Shown one piece after another: positions 1 to 11,546 of a stretch of 64,000 nt of DNA; position 1 is the stretch's first letter, and the number at the start of each line of letters is the position of its first letter. The stretch covers positions 558,001 to 622,000 of the forward strand of contig JAEBUN010000024.1 of NCBI GenBank assembly GCA_023014365.1. The letters are read 5' to 3'. The DNA is from Lepiota brunneoincarnata (lineage: Eukaryota > Basidiomycota > Agaricomycetes > Agaricales > Agaricaceae). The translations under genes and the position numbers were made by a program. Under the pieces are notes generated by a model. It was not told the DNA's origin. It saw nothing but the letters and a program-made list of their open reading frames with translations, and ran no database searches.

Positions 1-3000
1 GCAAGCTGACGTGCAAAAAAGTCTTCTCGTGTTCGTAGGTACCTAGTAGTGAATTCCGAAGTTCGTGGGTGGACACACAGGTTGTGTACCACGCGGTAAC
101 AGTGCTCTGCCAACCCAGGAAGGGTGACCAACAAGGGGGTGGCCTCAGAATTACCCTCCTTATCTTTCCCTTTCAACCGTGGAATCCCAGCGTTGAGAAG
201 TCGGAGTAGTGCATGGATGGTTGTGTGACGTGCCCCCAGCGCATGAGGATCTTGTATTCTCTGCTCCTTCATCGTGGCACCGAACAAAAAGTAATGAGCG
301 ATATTGGGATAGGGTCGGTCTTGTTCTGTGTTCTGAATGAGTAACTCCAGCGCACTGAGTCGAATCGTTTGAGCGAGCGAGTTTGAATAATCGTCAACAT
401 CTGGAGCTCCAGCTCCCGTAACTTGTTCAGCATATGTCTCCGCTTCCCACACGTCATCCAAAGACTCACTCCCAACAATCTGCATGAATCCACCCAAGAT
501 CCTCTCCGAGTCCCTACTTCGCTCAATCAAATTGATCATAGTAGAAGAATTGGTCGAACTGCAAAGAAGGGAAAGAATCTTGATGGATAAAAGGGCCAGT
601 TCCGAATGCGAAGGATACGACATGTACGTGGCGATGGCGGGGATGAATTGGGTACCAAATACGAGTGCCTGGTCGAACCGTGTGTAGTAGGACCTTGGGT
701 GAATGACACTCGCAAACGAAGGGTTGTTCAGATCGGAGAGAAGAGGTACCAGGACGTCCAAAAAGATATCCTGCATCTCAAGAACACGATGTATGATCCG
801 AAGCACACGAACGATGGTGTTCCGGAAAAATGGTTCTTCATCAGCCAGATGCCTGTCGAAGCCCTCCACACCCTCAACGATATACGAAAAGATGCTGTTT
901 TGCAGAGGTGAGTCTGTAAGGAGACGCTTCATGATCTCGTAGCCAGGGTGAACGACAAGGAGCATAAGTTTCTCGGCTTTGACGGACACTTCCTCCGAAG
1001 TTCTGACGAGGGGCTCTAAACCATAACTTGCAAGCACCCTCTCGATGAAAGTGAGACAGAGGTCGTTGATCTCCCATCTATCCGAAGGCCGAGAGTATTC
1101 GCGATTCGGGATATTGGCGAAAACGTTATCGATCACAAAGGCAGAGAATGGTCCGATGCCGGGCAAACGATAGGGCTGACCGAGGGTGTCGGGGATGGTG
1201 TTGATAGGTTCGAGATCAAGTAACCTATCCTTCAGAGGCGTACGTTTGGGCGTGTGGATCAAAGTTCCCAGAAGGCGAAGAAAAGGAATTGTTGCGGGGT
1301 ACAACCGGTGTGCTGCTTCAATCTGCTCCAGCTCCAACTCGACACCCTTTCCCGTCGCCAGAACCCCTAATCCACTCATCCCACTCACACGAACATTGAT
1401 GACTTCCGAACGCTCCATCAATGTCCACACAGCTTTACAGATCTCCGCTCCCGGCACACCCGCCCCTGGCTCGCAGAATGCGGCGAGGGTATCAAAAATG
1501 GCACCTTTAAGCTCCAAAGGAATTCCAAGGGGAATTAACGAGACCAAGGTAGGGATCGCACGGAACTGCGAATGGCTTGATATTGTCGTACGAACCGACA
1601 CCGAGTACCTAACCACCGTTGACAAAAGTCGAAGGAAAGATTGTGCATATAGCACCTCCTTCGGTCCAATCATTACCTGATGTGACACAGGCTTAGGCCC
1701 AGGGGGATTGAAAAGCCCTCCAAAGGTGCTGTTTAGGCCCAGCGACTGTGGTTGTGGAGCACCTCTCGCACTAGCAGCGCTCGTCCCCCATCCATCAAGT
1801 AGACTAAAGACTGCAAGTCCATGATATACTCGGCCCGCCGCTTGAAGAGGGCGGTAAAGAGCCTCCTGCAAGGACCTCGCCCCCTCCACGAGCCATGAAG
1901 TTGTACGCGAGCTCACTACACTGCTGCCCCTTTGCCAAGCCACTCAACATCTCGTAGAGAGCTGTCAGGAGCGTCAAATCCTGCGGGGAGGTAGACCAAA
2001 CCGCCCACTGCAAAAAAGCGGGTAGTCGACCGGTGGTTGTCTCGACGTATTCCATATAAGATAATTTCGAAGAACCCCCTGGAGTAGCGCCCCAAAACTG
2101 CAGTCCACGTTCGGGAGGGAGGGTGGAAAAGAGGGCACCGATCAGGGAATACAACGCAGCGACATCGTTTCGCGGTGGGGGGTCAGTTTTTTCGGGCTCG
2201 GGGGGGATGCTTCCGGCAAACCGAGCTGTAGTCCCCCGGGTTCGGTCCCGTGCATGAGCAATATCCTCCTGTCGCTGTTTGATCTTCCTGAGTTCAGACG
2301 AAGCGTGGGTTATGAGTGACCGGAGGAGAGCTTCAAAAGCAAAGAGGACCACTTCTCGAAAATCGTCAGGTGGCGCTTCGCGTTGCTCTTGACCATCCGT
2401 AGTAAAAGTTAGTGAGAGTGGAACGGGGGTAGTCGAACGTTTGGCCTGGAGGTGTTGCACAGAAGTCTTGAGATAGATAAAAGCATCCCCTTGGACCCCA
2501 TTCCAGACTTGAGTTTCTAACTCCTCCGTCTTAAACCCGTTCTTATGTTCGAGGCTGGGGTTATTATGCCTCACCTCCGTGAGGAACATCGTCCATTTTA
2601 GCAGGATCGTGGCCTTTAGTTCCGGCTCCTTCCATGACGTTGAAGGGGCCAATATTTTGGTCATAAAGTTAACGGTCACATTATCTGACGCGAGGTCTTG
2701 TCGAAGTTGGCCAGACGCACTTGAAGGGTTGATGGGGTCAAAAGCAAGGAGGATAGCGGTGAGGAAGTAATATGTCATAGGATGGGAAGGGTTTGTCGAG
2801 AGCCATTCGACGATGAGCTTGATTTCGCTAGCCAAAAGGTAGCCAAGGTGCGAAATGGAGCACAGTGTGACAGCGAGGTATCTTCTTTCGTATTTGAGAG
2901 AGTCGTAACGAGAATTCAAAATGTCAAAACCCAACGACGGTGCCCCTTATGACATATGAACATAAACATTCGTCACAAAAGATACCCCACTCACCTTGAC

Positions 3001-3668
3001 CCGATGGTGCCACAGTATTGCTTCCTGCCCCTCGTCGAGCGTTATCCGCTCTCGAAACTAGGCCATCCAGCTGTTCGATCTGTTTCCACACCCTTGTTGC
3101 AAGCGGAGAGCTTCCGCCCTGGCTAGGCGAAGCTGGAACGAGTTCGTTGATGAAGAATTGTGCGAGCCGCACATATGTCGGGTTCTCCGTCGATAGCTCT
3201 GCGGCCTCTGTCGCATCCACAAGGTAGCGCAATGAGTCAACTAGATGCCGTCTCCGTAGATGAAATTGTTCGACTGTTAACTCTAAACTCGTGACAGGAT
3301 CGATATTCGGGTTCTCCTTCATCACCTCATCCAGGAGCGCTGCAGTATATCTCTCCGAGCATTCAAGCTGCTGAGAGAGGAACACAACCTGTTTTGCGAA
3401 TTCGGCGTTGATAGCGACCTGTTTCCCCTCGATCATAGTCTTTCCTGGAGCAACACATTCGGCATCGGATGTCAAGTCAAGTAAGGCAGTGCGAACCTGA
3501 TTCAATTTCCCTCTGCTCCTGCTGGCTCCTTTGTCCCACATCCAAGAGTTTGAGAATACGCGGCTTCTGCACCATCAACTCGTCAAAGAGTTCTTGTTCA
3601 TTGAATTGGATACCAGTAGGGGAAAGGGCCTTGTACAGAGCATTCCGCAACTTTGATATTGACTCCAT
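1..3668 (-). CDS. NUP192: Nucleoporin NUP192/NUP205 (5' part of gene; C terminus beyond window)
   Basis: Large scaffold nucleoporin of the inner ring of the nuclear pore complex. Exon 1 is 3668..3497 and starts MESISKLRNALYKAL; the next ATG-less upstream frame is closed by stops. Intron 3496..3445 (GT-AG) joins EIES-G to KTMIEGKQVAINAEF; exon 2 is 3444..2995; intron 2994..2946; exon 3 starts at 2945 (GAPSLGFDILNSRYDSL). The segment EFAKQVVFLSQQLECSERY is the family's conserved N-terminal helix region. After 1815 the frame changes by one base and then stays open for over 600 codons to base 1, still reading as an alpha-helical solenoid (for example FCEPGAGVPGAEICKAVW). The shift lies after GGPSISW and is best explained by one extra base in the run at 1815-1816. 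The C-terminal half of the protein is outside the window. Family assignment is confident; the frameshift cause is inferred. Confidence 0.88.
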
Positions 3669-3893
3669 TTCGTCGCAGATTTCGTCCAAACCTAGCAAGT
3701 GGAAAGTTGGATGGAATCAATAGCCGTTCGAGTTTGACCAGGGCGCGTCAAACGCGTACCCCAACACATACAAACAGACACAGTGGTAAGTACATACAAA
3801 GAAAACAAAACTAAGGGATTAAGCAAGAAGCTGAGGGCGAGGGTATTGAAGATACAAAAACAAATGAATATGCAAGAAAACAATGTTCAAATG

Positions 3894-5346
3894 TTACTTC
3901 GTCTTGTTATTTAATTTGGTCCAATAATCCTGGACAGCTGCAGGCGCATCATCCATGAGGATACCCTCTGACTCCCAGGTTGCTTCAGAGTTCGGGTAAC
4001 CCCACCAGTACACCAGATACTTCCGCACATTCTCTTCATCGCGATGTGCCTCGATACGGCTGACCAAGTACCGCTTCTGAACGATGAGTCTCCGGTCGGG
4101 TCTGATACGGGGAGTGTCCCTCCCAGGGTGTTTCCAAGCCTTCGGGAGTGTAGCCTCTGCGGGAAGCGTTGACTGGGGCTCGAAGCTCCTGCGAATTTCT
4201 GTTCGCTTGCCCTTGAGGTGGCTATGGGCAAGCCGGGCATATTTGTCGAGTTCACAAAGCGTGTGCTCCACATCGGCAACGTCCATAGGGAGGCTTTTGG
4301 GACCAAGTACAGGCACTGTCAGACCGAGGCGCTCGAAGTGGTACTTTTGGTTATTGGTCAACCATCGAATAACCTCGATTTCGAAATTGGGAACTGCGGT
4401 TCTCCCTGCCGCAATGCTCTTTCCAAACATCTTGCCCAATCCAGAAGACGCGCCTGGTCCAGGAACGACAAAATCGTCACGGTGGAAGTTCAAAAGCTTG
4501 CTGTAGGAAAGGTTCAGCATTAATTGATATGTGGCGAACTCTCCCATGCTTGGAAACGAGATTAGATATTCGAAAACGTCGGCCATATGCCACGCGTGCA
4601 CGAGCTTGTTGTGAAGCTCGTTGTCCATCAAGACCTCCAGGAGGATAAGGTGATTAACATATCCTTCGTCTTGGTCGAATTTTGGCGCAGGTTTCTGAAA
4701 AGCGCCTGTGTAAAGCGCTTTCCCCTGGCGCTTGGCTTTATGCAACACGGCCACATATTTAGTCCTGTCATAGGTCGCCCATTTGAGCGGACCAACCGCC
4801 TTCCGGAGCATCTCCCAGGTTTCGATCTTGGTGAACAGATTGAAAAGAATAATCCGAAAAGTGAGTTCTTCGGGCTTCTGAGACCCCTTCTCGATGACTT
4901 CCCGGATAATATACTGGCTCAACCTGTCCAGGACCCGGAATGTGTTACAGAAGTGGTATTTCTGGAGGATAGGTTCATCAGTCCAACTAGATGAGCAGGG
5001 TCAGGTTTATCACGCGTCTTGGAGAAGCTTCTGCTTACGGCCATGATTCACCAGCCCTGCGTCTGTCATCAATCAGCTTTCTCTCCGCCGCAAAACGCCA
5101 GAATGTATCGAATGCGACGGTAGGAATCAACCTGATGCCACAAACGGTAATTTTTTCGGTAGTGGCACACTCCAGAAGGTCGGACTTTGGGAACTTCTTG
5201 CGGCATACGGGAGGGACGAGAACGTAGGGTTTAGTCAACAGGGCTGACGGCGCCCGAGCAGAAGGGTCTTCGGAAGGGGAAGTGAGGGGACTGGGACGCA
5301 GGCTAGTGTCATTAGATGCGGTATCACGAGTCCTGAGAACTGGCAT
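3894..5346 (-). CDS. 5-hmdU DNA kinase-like helical-domain protein with C-terminal chromodomain
   Basis: Two exons, 5346..5039 and 4986..3894, with a 52-nt GT-AG intron that restores the string AGESWPWTDEPILQKYHF; total 1401 nt, 466 residues. Residues ~60-330 match the helical domain known from 5-hydroxymethyl-dU DNA kinases and related fungal proteins: FWRFAAERKLIDDRR, then FCNTFRVLDRLSQYIIREVI, ITFR-like ILFNLFTKIETWEML, and a helical block ending near GKMFGKSIAAGRTAVP. Residues ~405-460 are a chromodomain: RYLVSRIEAHR, then KYLVYWWGYPNSEATWE, keeping the aromatic cage residues (Y, W, W). The N terminus (~60 residues) is Ser/Pro-rich and disordered. I see no separate P-loop kinase domain, so catalysis is not assured. 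Likely nuclear, binding methylated histone or a chromatin mark. Function is inferred; the domain calls are strong. Confidence 0.85.
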
Positions 5347-5931
5347 ATAATTAGAGTCGAATCACGGCCTACGTGACCAAAACGGCTTCAAGTCTTCATC
5401 CAAGGAAAAAAAACAAAGAGCGGGCGCGTACCTGCCTAAAAACCACCCGAAACGTCGTCCGCCGACCACAAGTCCTGTTCAGAGAGGGACAGAGAGCAAG
5501 AGTAAGAGGCGTAAGTTTTGAAAATTCCCACGGAGATTTATGTACACGGCCTAGCGCGTTTCTATGCCTGCGGTGCAGAAAAAAATGTCTACTTATCCCC
5601 TCTTGCAGAATATAACCTGATGAGTAAAGAACGCGTTGTCAATGTAGCTGAAATTTCAAATGAGACACATAGGTCGACAGACTTATGGAGTTAGCGCGTG
5701 GCCTATTTATAACGCCCATCGGAAGGAGTTCACGCCTTGTTCCGCAAAGGCTATGACTTCCAAATCAAATACAGACAAACATATACAGAGTATTCATTCT
5801 CCAATCCTCCATCTTACTGTCTTTTTCTATGCTCTGGGTATCAAGGATACTGTACTTGGAAACCTGCCAAACGTCCAGTGACCCATAGTCCACAGCACCC
5901 AACAACAGCCCAACTAGACGTCACTACTCAA
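5347..5931. promoter_or_regulatory. Shared 5' region between divergent hmdU-kinase-like and METTL14 genes
   Basis: 585 bp separate two divergent ATGs. No conserved coding signal is visible on either strand. It must carry both promoters. A reading frame enters METTL14 from upstream without a stop (from about 5737), but it lacks an ATG until 5932 and has no family similarity, so I treat it as 5' UTR. Confidence 0.45.
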
Positions 5932-8019
5932 ATGACTGTGGAATCCACAACCGAACTGTTGAGCCAAGCCAACGAGCTCCTTGCTTCCCATTTTGCACTA
6001 CTGGAGAGAGTCCGTGCATCACAACAGAGACACCGGCGCCAACTACAGACTCTCCATTCTCCGCCGGAAGAGTTGCTTAAGCTCCCTACAGTACCTTCTC
6101 CACCTCCACTCACAACAGACAGCTCACCATCCCAGTCTCCCCTCAATAAACCAAATGAACTGGACCGAACAGATCTCCCCCCAGCGAAAAGGGCAAGATT
6201 AGCCCGATACCACAATTATGTCCCGGAAGAAGAGACCATCCGGAACGACTATTCTCAGCGATATGTAGACGGGGGGGAATGGCCCCAGAATTGGGTCATA
6301 GGGGCTGAACCAGAACACAGATTCGAGGAGTAATCATCTCTCCTATTTCTTGGCGCCTTCGTTGCCGACTAATTTGGCTGGTAGATACCCTAAGCAGCAG
6401 CGACTTCTCGCATTGAAAAAGAATTCCGTCAATAATCATTCTACACCACCATACTACCTGCCATATACTGAACTGTCTTCCCTACATCCAAACAAGTTCG
6501 ATGTCATCTTGCTTGATCCACCCTTCTCGTCATCGTTTGGCTGGGATCAACTACAAGACCTTCCCATTCCAATCCTCGCCGCAGATCCGAGCTTCGTGTT
6601 TCTCTGGGTAGGCAGTGGGGCTGGGGAAGGTTTAGAGAGGGGAAGGGAAGTCCTTGCGAGATGGGGGTACCGTCGCTGCGAAGACGTTGTCTGGGTGAAG
6701 ACGAACAAATCCACGAATCAAGGACCAGGTGTTAGGCATCTTGCTCCATTCCTCTCCAACATCTATTGCTGACAGATCCCTGACTATCTTAGACTGATCC
6801 TCCAACGACTTCATTATTGACCAGGACGAAACAACATTGTCTTATTGGCATACGTGGGACTGTTCGACGTTCAACTGATAGTTGGTTCGTTCACTGTAAC
6901 GTTGGTGCGTCGGCCGCCGTGCACGTTCCACTGTGAAATCCTATCTGATACACTCTATCCCAGATACTGATGTTATTATCTGGGAAGGCGATCCAGCAGA
7001 TCCAACACGAAAACCCCCAGAAATGTATACCTTGATTGAAAACTTTTGCCTTGGGATTCGCCGGCTCGAAATATTCGGACGCCCATCGTCGCTTCGCAGG
7101 GGTTGGGTCACTGTGATGACTAAAGGACTTGACAAACATTTAACACCCTCCGATGATGGCACAGTTCATGTCGAAGGCGAAGAAGGTGGTCAAGCGACCA
7201 AATGGCGGCAAGAGATCTGGGATGAGAAAATCAAACAGCTTCTTATGAACGGCAAGACAGTTGTTCCTATGACCCCAGAAATCGATGCACTCCGGCCCAA
7301 GTCTCCGGCAAGGCACGGACAAGGAATGTCCACGGGCGGCAGCGGAACAGCTATGAGCGGCGGTGTGGCCGTTGGAATAGCAGGCAACAACGCCAACACC
7401 AGATTCACACCAGCAACTAGACCAAACACATTCATCAGCCCCCCTGTCGTCCTTCCCCAGAATCAGATGATGGGCCAAAATCAAATGATGGTTCAACCGC
7501 CCATCATGGGCATGGGTGTGGGTGTCAACCAACTAGGAATGGGAATGGGTGTTTCTGTGCCCATCGACGATATGATATCTTCTGTGTCTGGGTGGAATCC
7601 CATGATGAACGCGATGGGCGGTATGAACGTGGGAGGGATTGGAGGCATGCCTGGTGGTGGAGCTTTGAACAATGTGGGCATTCCGCCTGTTGGCCCAATT
7701 GGAGGTGTTAATGTTGGATCCATGCCCATGCAGATGATGAGTCAGATGGGAATGGGCAACGGATTTCAAGGACATTCCGTGGGGTTCGGAACAGGTGTAC
7801 CGGTGTTTAATCCTGCTATGAATAACGCTGGGATGGGATGGGTCGATCAAGGCAAGTCCATTGTCCAATCGAGCGTGGATAACGGTTTGTTGATGTGGAC
7901 CTCTAGGCCCCATGGTCAATGGTATGAATATAGGCGGGATAAACATGAACATGAACAACATGCACAACATGCACAATAACATGGGAATGGGAGGACAATG
8001 GGGTGGCGGCGGCTTTTGA
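5932..8019 (+). CDS. METTL14: METTL14-like MT-A70 family protein (mRNA m6A methyltransferase complex)
   Basis: Five exons: 5932..6329, 6385..6730, 6793..6904, 6964..7851, 7907..8019; sum 1857 nt, 618 residues. The introns rebuild family strings exactly: [49 protein letters not shown]. The MT-A70 core runs ~residues 130-400: [10 protein letters not shown] at ~172-181, [70 protein letters not shown]. The motif position reads DPPF, while animal METTL14 has EPPL and the catalytic partner METTL3 has DPPW. A ~220-residue Met/Gly/Asn-rich tail follows, ending QWGGGGF. The last intron (7852..7906) uses a GC donor with the strong GCAAGT consensus. Expected to act in the nucleus as RNA-binding partner of a METTL3-type subunit. 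Confidence 0.9.
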
Positions 8020-8183
8020 ACAATTTTTTTCGCCATATCTATTTGCTGTCGAGCTCTGCTTTTGAAAAAGGACTGTGTCCCGGCCACAGCGGGCCGATAT
8101 TATGTAATACTCGGTAATTTTCGACAGTTCGATTAAGACTCCAACTCTCCTTTGCCGTCTGCGTACCTTTCCACTGAGGCACT

Positions 8184-10883
8184 ATGGGCAAAGCAACAAA
8201 AGCAACAAGAAAATTTGCTGCCAGCGGCCAACTAAAAAAAACTATCCAGGCGCGACGCAAACGCCAAGCGGTACACAAGAAGACTCAAACACGGAAAGGA
8301 TCCAGGAGTGGGAAACCACAAGCCGAGCCCCACGACGTTGAGGACGACTCAGACGAAGGGGCAGAAGAAAGGTCCCAGGCTACGTCCAATAAGAGAGGGT
8401 GTGTTTGCAAGATTCTTAGTTTACATCGACCGAACCTTATTTTGAGATGTTAGAATCCAGTCTGTGGATGATTTCCTGAGTGGAAGATTTATGGAAGGAA
8501 GTGATGACGAACCAGAAAAGGGGGAAACGGTAAGGGTTGAAATGCCGGAGGTTATGCACCGTTCTGACAAGAGCCTAGTCTGCTGGGGATGAAGATATGT
8601 CAGAGGGCGGAGAGGACGTGGAGGACAACGCATCCTTTGCCTCGGTAGACGATCTCAAAGGTGTGGATCCTTTCTTCAGGACGCTATACGGCTCTCATAT
8701 GAAAACAGAGGACGAGGGTCAAACACATCTCCTTGAACTTTCTAAACTCGCAGAAAAGGACCCTGAATTCTACAAGTACCTTCAGGAAAACGATCGTGAA
8801 CTGCTAGAGTTTAATCCCGACGCCATGGACGACGATGAAGATATGGCAGATGAGGACATGGATACAGAGGAGGAAAAGACACCAACATTGACGCAAGAAC
8901 ATTTGCGCCGATGGCAGAAGGCGTTGCTCCAGGTGCAGTCGTTATCTCCGAGCTCCAGAATGGCTATACTAAACTCTAGATTACCAGCATCGATCACTGA
9001 AGGCACTGCGCCAGCTGTTGATCGCTTTCAGAGCTGCTGCGCATATGAACGAAGACGATCACGTCGTCGCATGGAGTATTTCGAGCTCTTCGGGTACGAA
9101 TCTTCCATTCCACTATATTTGGGCCGGGCTCAGTTGAGGTACAGTTTACAGAAAACTGGTGACAACGGCGCTGAAGTACACACCTGTCGTCCTTGAGCAT
9201 CATGTACCCTACAAAACACACGCCGATGGGATATTGTAAGCCTGATGGATCTGTGACTTCTGACCTCCGCGGACTAACAGCTTTGATCAGTAAACCTCCG
9301 ACACAGACGCCCAAGTTCAGAGCCTTGCAAAAGATGATTGTCGCCTATTTCCATAACGTGATCCATCTCCTGTCCCAGCTGACCGACGCAGAACTCCTAC
9401 GTCTTGCCATAACAGAGAGTTCAAAAATAATCCCCTATGTTGTCAGCAGCCGTAAATCCGTCAAGCTTTACCTAAAGGTTGAGGCTTTAACTCATCATAC
9501 CCTGCTAGTCTAATAGTAGTCACCGCGCAGAAATGTCTAGAACTGTGGTCAAGTGGTGAAGATGACATTAGAATAGCCTCCTTCCTTTCCATTCGACGGT
9601 TGGCTTTGGCCAATGACGACGCTATCCTGGATGTGATTCTCAAAGTGAGTACTTGAATTCTTGTTACCAAAGGAGGTCTCATTGGCTGTCGAAACCACTG
9701 ACAGAACACATACCTCACGTTGATCCGGTCCTGCAAAAGCACAAGTGCACACACGCTGCCCTCCATCACAATGATGAAAAACTCCGCCTCGGAGGTATTC
9801 TCTATCAACCACGGGATAGCATACCAACACGCGTTTGGGTACATACGCCAACTGGCGATCCATCTACGGAATAGCACAAAGATAAAGACAAAAGTGTGTG
9901 CTGTCAATGTCCTTCGAAATCTACTTGTCAGAGAGGGCTGAATTACCCGTACCTATTAGGAATCCTACCAACAAGTTTACAATTGGCAGTTTGCACACTC
10001 CGTGGACTTTTGGTGCATAGTCCTCGCAAAAACGTGCAGCAAAGAAGCGGAGACACGGACAGGAAGAGAGAGCGAAATGAAGCCATTGATATATCCCCTT
10101 GTGCAAGTGGCCTTGGGGGCAGTCAAGTGAGTGATTGGGAATGGCTGACTGCAGAAACCAAAAAAACTGAACCTCTTGGCATGATAGGCTCATCTCCAAT
10201 AGTCGATCATACCCCTTCCATCTTCAGATTATTCGGTCCATCCTCAACTTGACCAAGAGGACAGAGACATATGTTCCCATCTCGCCGTACCTTGTGCCTA
10301 TTCTTACCTCTGTCATTTCTCCTTCAAGCAAACCCAAGTCTTCAACCCTTCGACCTTTGGATTTCGAGACACAAATCCGGGTTCCCCAACAATACGTCAA
10401 GACACGGATCTACCACGAGGGTGTCACGGAGGAGAGCACGTATCTTCTCGCCGAGTGGCTTGCCAGCCCCGTGGTCCATGGAAGCATAGGATTTCCAGAG
10501 ATCACTGTACCGATTGTCGTACTCCTACGACGGAGTCTAAAAGCCACGAAATCAAACCCTGCGGCCTCTGGGACAGGTAAGGAGCAGGGCATGATCAAGA
10601 CGTTCCTGGAACGGGTGGAAGAGAGCGTAAAGTGGGTGGAAAACCTGAGAAAGGACGTTACTTTCGCGCCCGGAAAAATGGCCGCCGTGTCGGATTGGGA
10701 AAAAACACTAAAAAGCCGGCTCAAGGATGCGCCACTGAGCAAGTATCTCAAGGTACAGCTTAAAGTGAGAGAGAAGCGTCAGAAGCTTGTCGAAAAGGTG
10801 TGCCATATGGCTTTTGGGCGGGCTTGCCACGACTAACAGGATTGGAATAGGCCCGTGTTGGAGAAGATGAGATCCTCGAGTGA
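8184..10883 (+). CDS. NOC2: Nucleolar complex protein 2 (Noc2), 60S ribosome assembly factor
   Basis: Eleven exons: 8184..8398, 8454..8529, 8579..8932, 8988..9093, 9139..9235, 9291..9477, 9531..9644, 9705..9893, 9960..10126, 10188..10797, 10851..10883; sum 2148 nt, 715 residues, no indel needed. The N terminus is Lys/Arg-rich (nucleolar signal type), followed by an acidic block DDDEDMADEDMDTEEE. The Noc2 core is clear: LKALRQLLIAFRAAAHMNE, ALKYTPVVLEHHVPYK, VYNWQFAHSVDFWCIVLAK, LIYPLVQVALGAVKLI, FHLQIIRSILNLTKRT, YVPISPYLVPILTSV. Noc2 pairs with Noc1 and Noc3 to move pre-60S particles from nucleolus to nucleoplasm. It follows METTL14 by 164 bp on the same strand. Confidence 0.93.
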
Positions 10884-11150
10884 TGGTGCTAGATAGGCTA
10901 TAACATACAATAATACTATGAGAATGAGAGTGTTTTTGGGTGCCTGACACTAGAGGCAACCAACATGAACGCCTCATCTATGACATCATCGTCCTTGACT
11001 AAACTTCTTTCCATACTCTCTTCATCTTCCCTATCGATGCGCCACTCGTCACAGACCCTGGAGACGATCGCACAGGATAAGCCCCTGTCAGACACTAGGC
11101 CTTAGGGCTTGCATCCTTGACCGAGAAACCGCTCAACATGCGACGATTCT

Positions 11151-11546
11151 TTACCAAACATTGAAGAAAATTTTCCACCAGGGCCTTCCAATTCCCTGAG
11201 CGCTCTTCTCAAAAGCTTCAACGAGGCGATCATAATGATGAGGCGCAGATGAGGGATGGCACATCCTATTTGAAAGGGGATACTAAGAGAAACACACACC
11301 ACTGGTCAATGACTTGGAGGAGAGTGAGGTCCGTGGGTGTGCACACACCTTTCTGGCCATTTCATTATCTCTTAATGCGCGCGTAGCCGCAACAGCTTGT
11401 GGTGTAAGCCGTGGATGGGTTGCCAACGATTCCAGGAATGTTTTGAGTTGGAGATTGGGCCGAAACGGATCCACAGCCCACAAATGCGCAATTGCACTGA
11501 GCTTCTGCCCAAGTTTTCTGTTCGCAACTGCTGCTGCCGCCGCCAT
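11151..11546 (-). CDS. CBP6/UQCC2-like mitochondrial cytochrome b assembly/translation factor
   Basis: Two exons, 11546..11349 and 11282..11151, with a 66-nt intron; 330 nt, 109 residues. It starts MAAAAAVANRKLGQKL, continues WAVDPFRPNLQLKTFLESL and THPRLTPQAVAATRAL, and after the intron reads KYPLSNRMCHPSSAPHHYDR, then LVEAFEKSAQGIGRPWWKIF. The order KYPL, a P-x-YY/HY-x-RL block and a basic or aromatic end resembles yeast Cbp6 (and UQCC2), which binds the mitochondrial ribosome tunnel exit with Cbp3 to support cytochrome b synthesis. The short Ala-rich start could be a presequence. The fold match is from memory of the family, so the name is tentative; that it is a real conserved gene is firmer. 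It is convergent with NOC2 (268 bp between ends). Confidence 0.6.

Noticed and set aside
1186..1680. 164-codon open frame on the plus strand
   Set aside because: It is antisense to the continuous NUP192 reading frame, which shows conserved protein strings; the plus frame has none.
7140..8087. Long minus-strand frames opposite the METTL14 tail (Met/Pro/His-rich)
   Set aside because: They are the complement of a low-complexity Met/Gly-rich coding tail and carry no independent motif.
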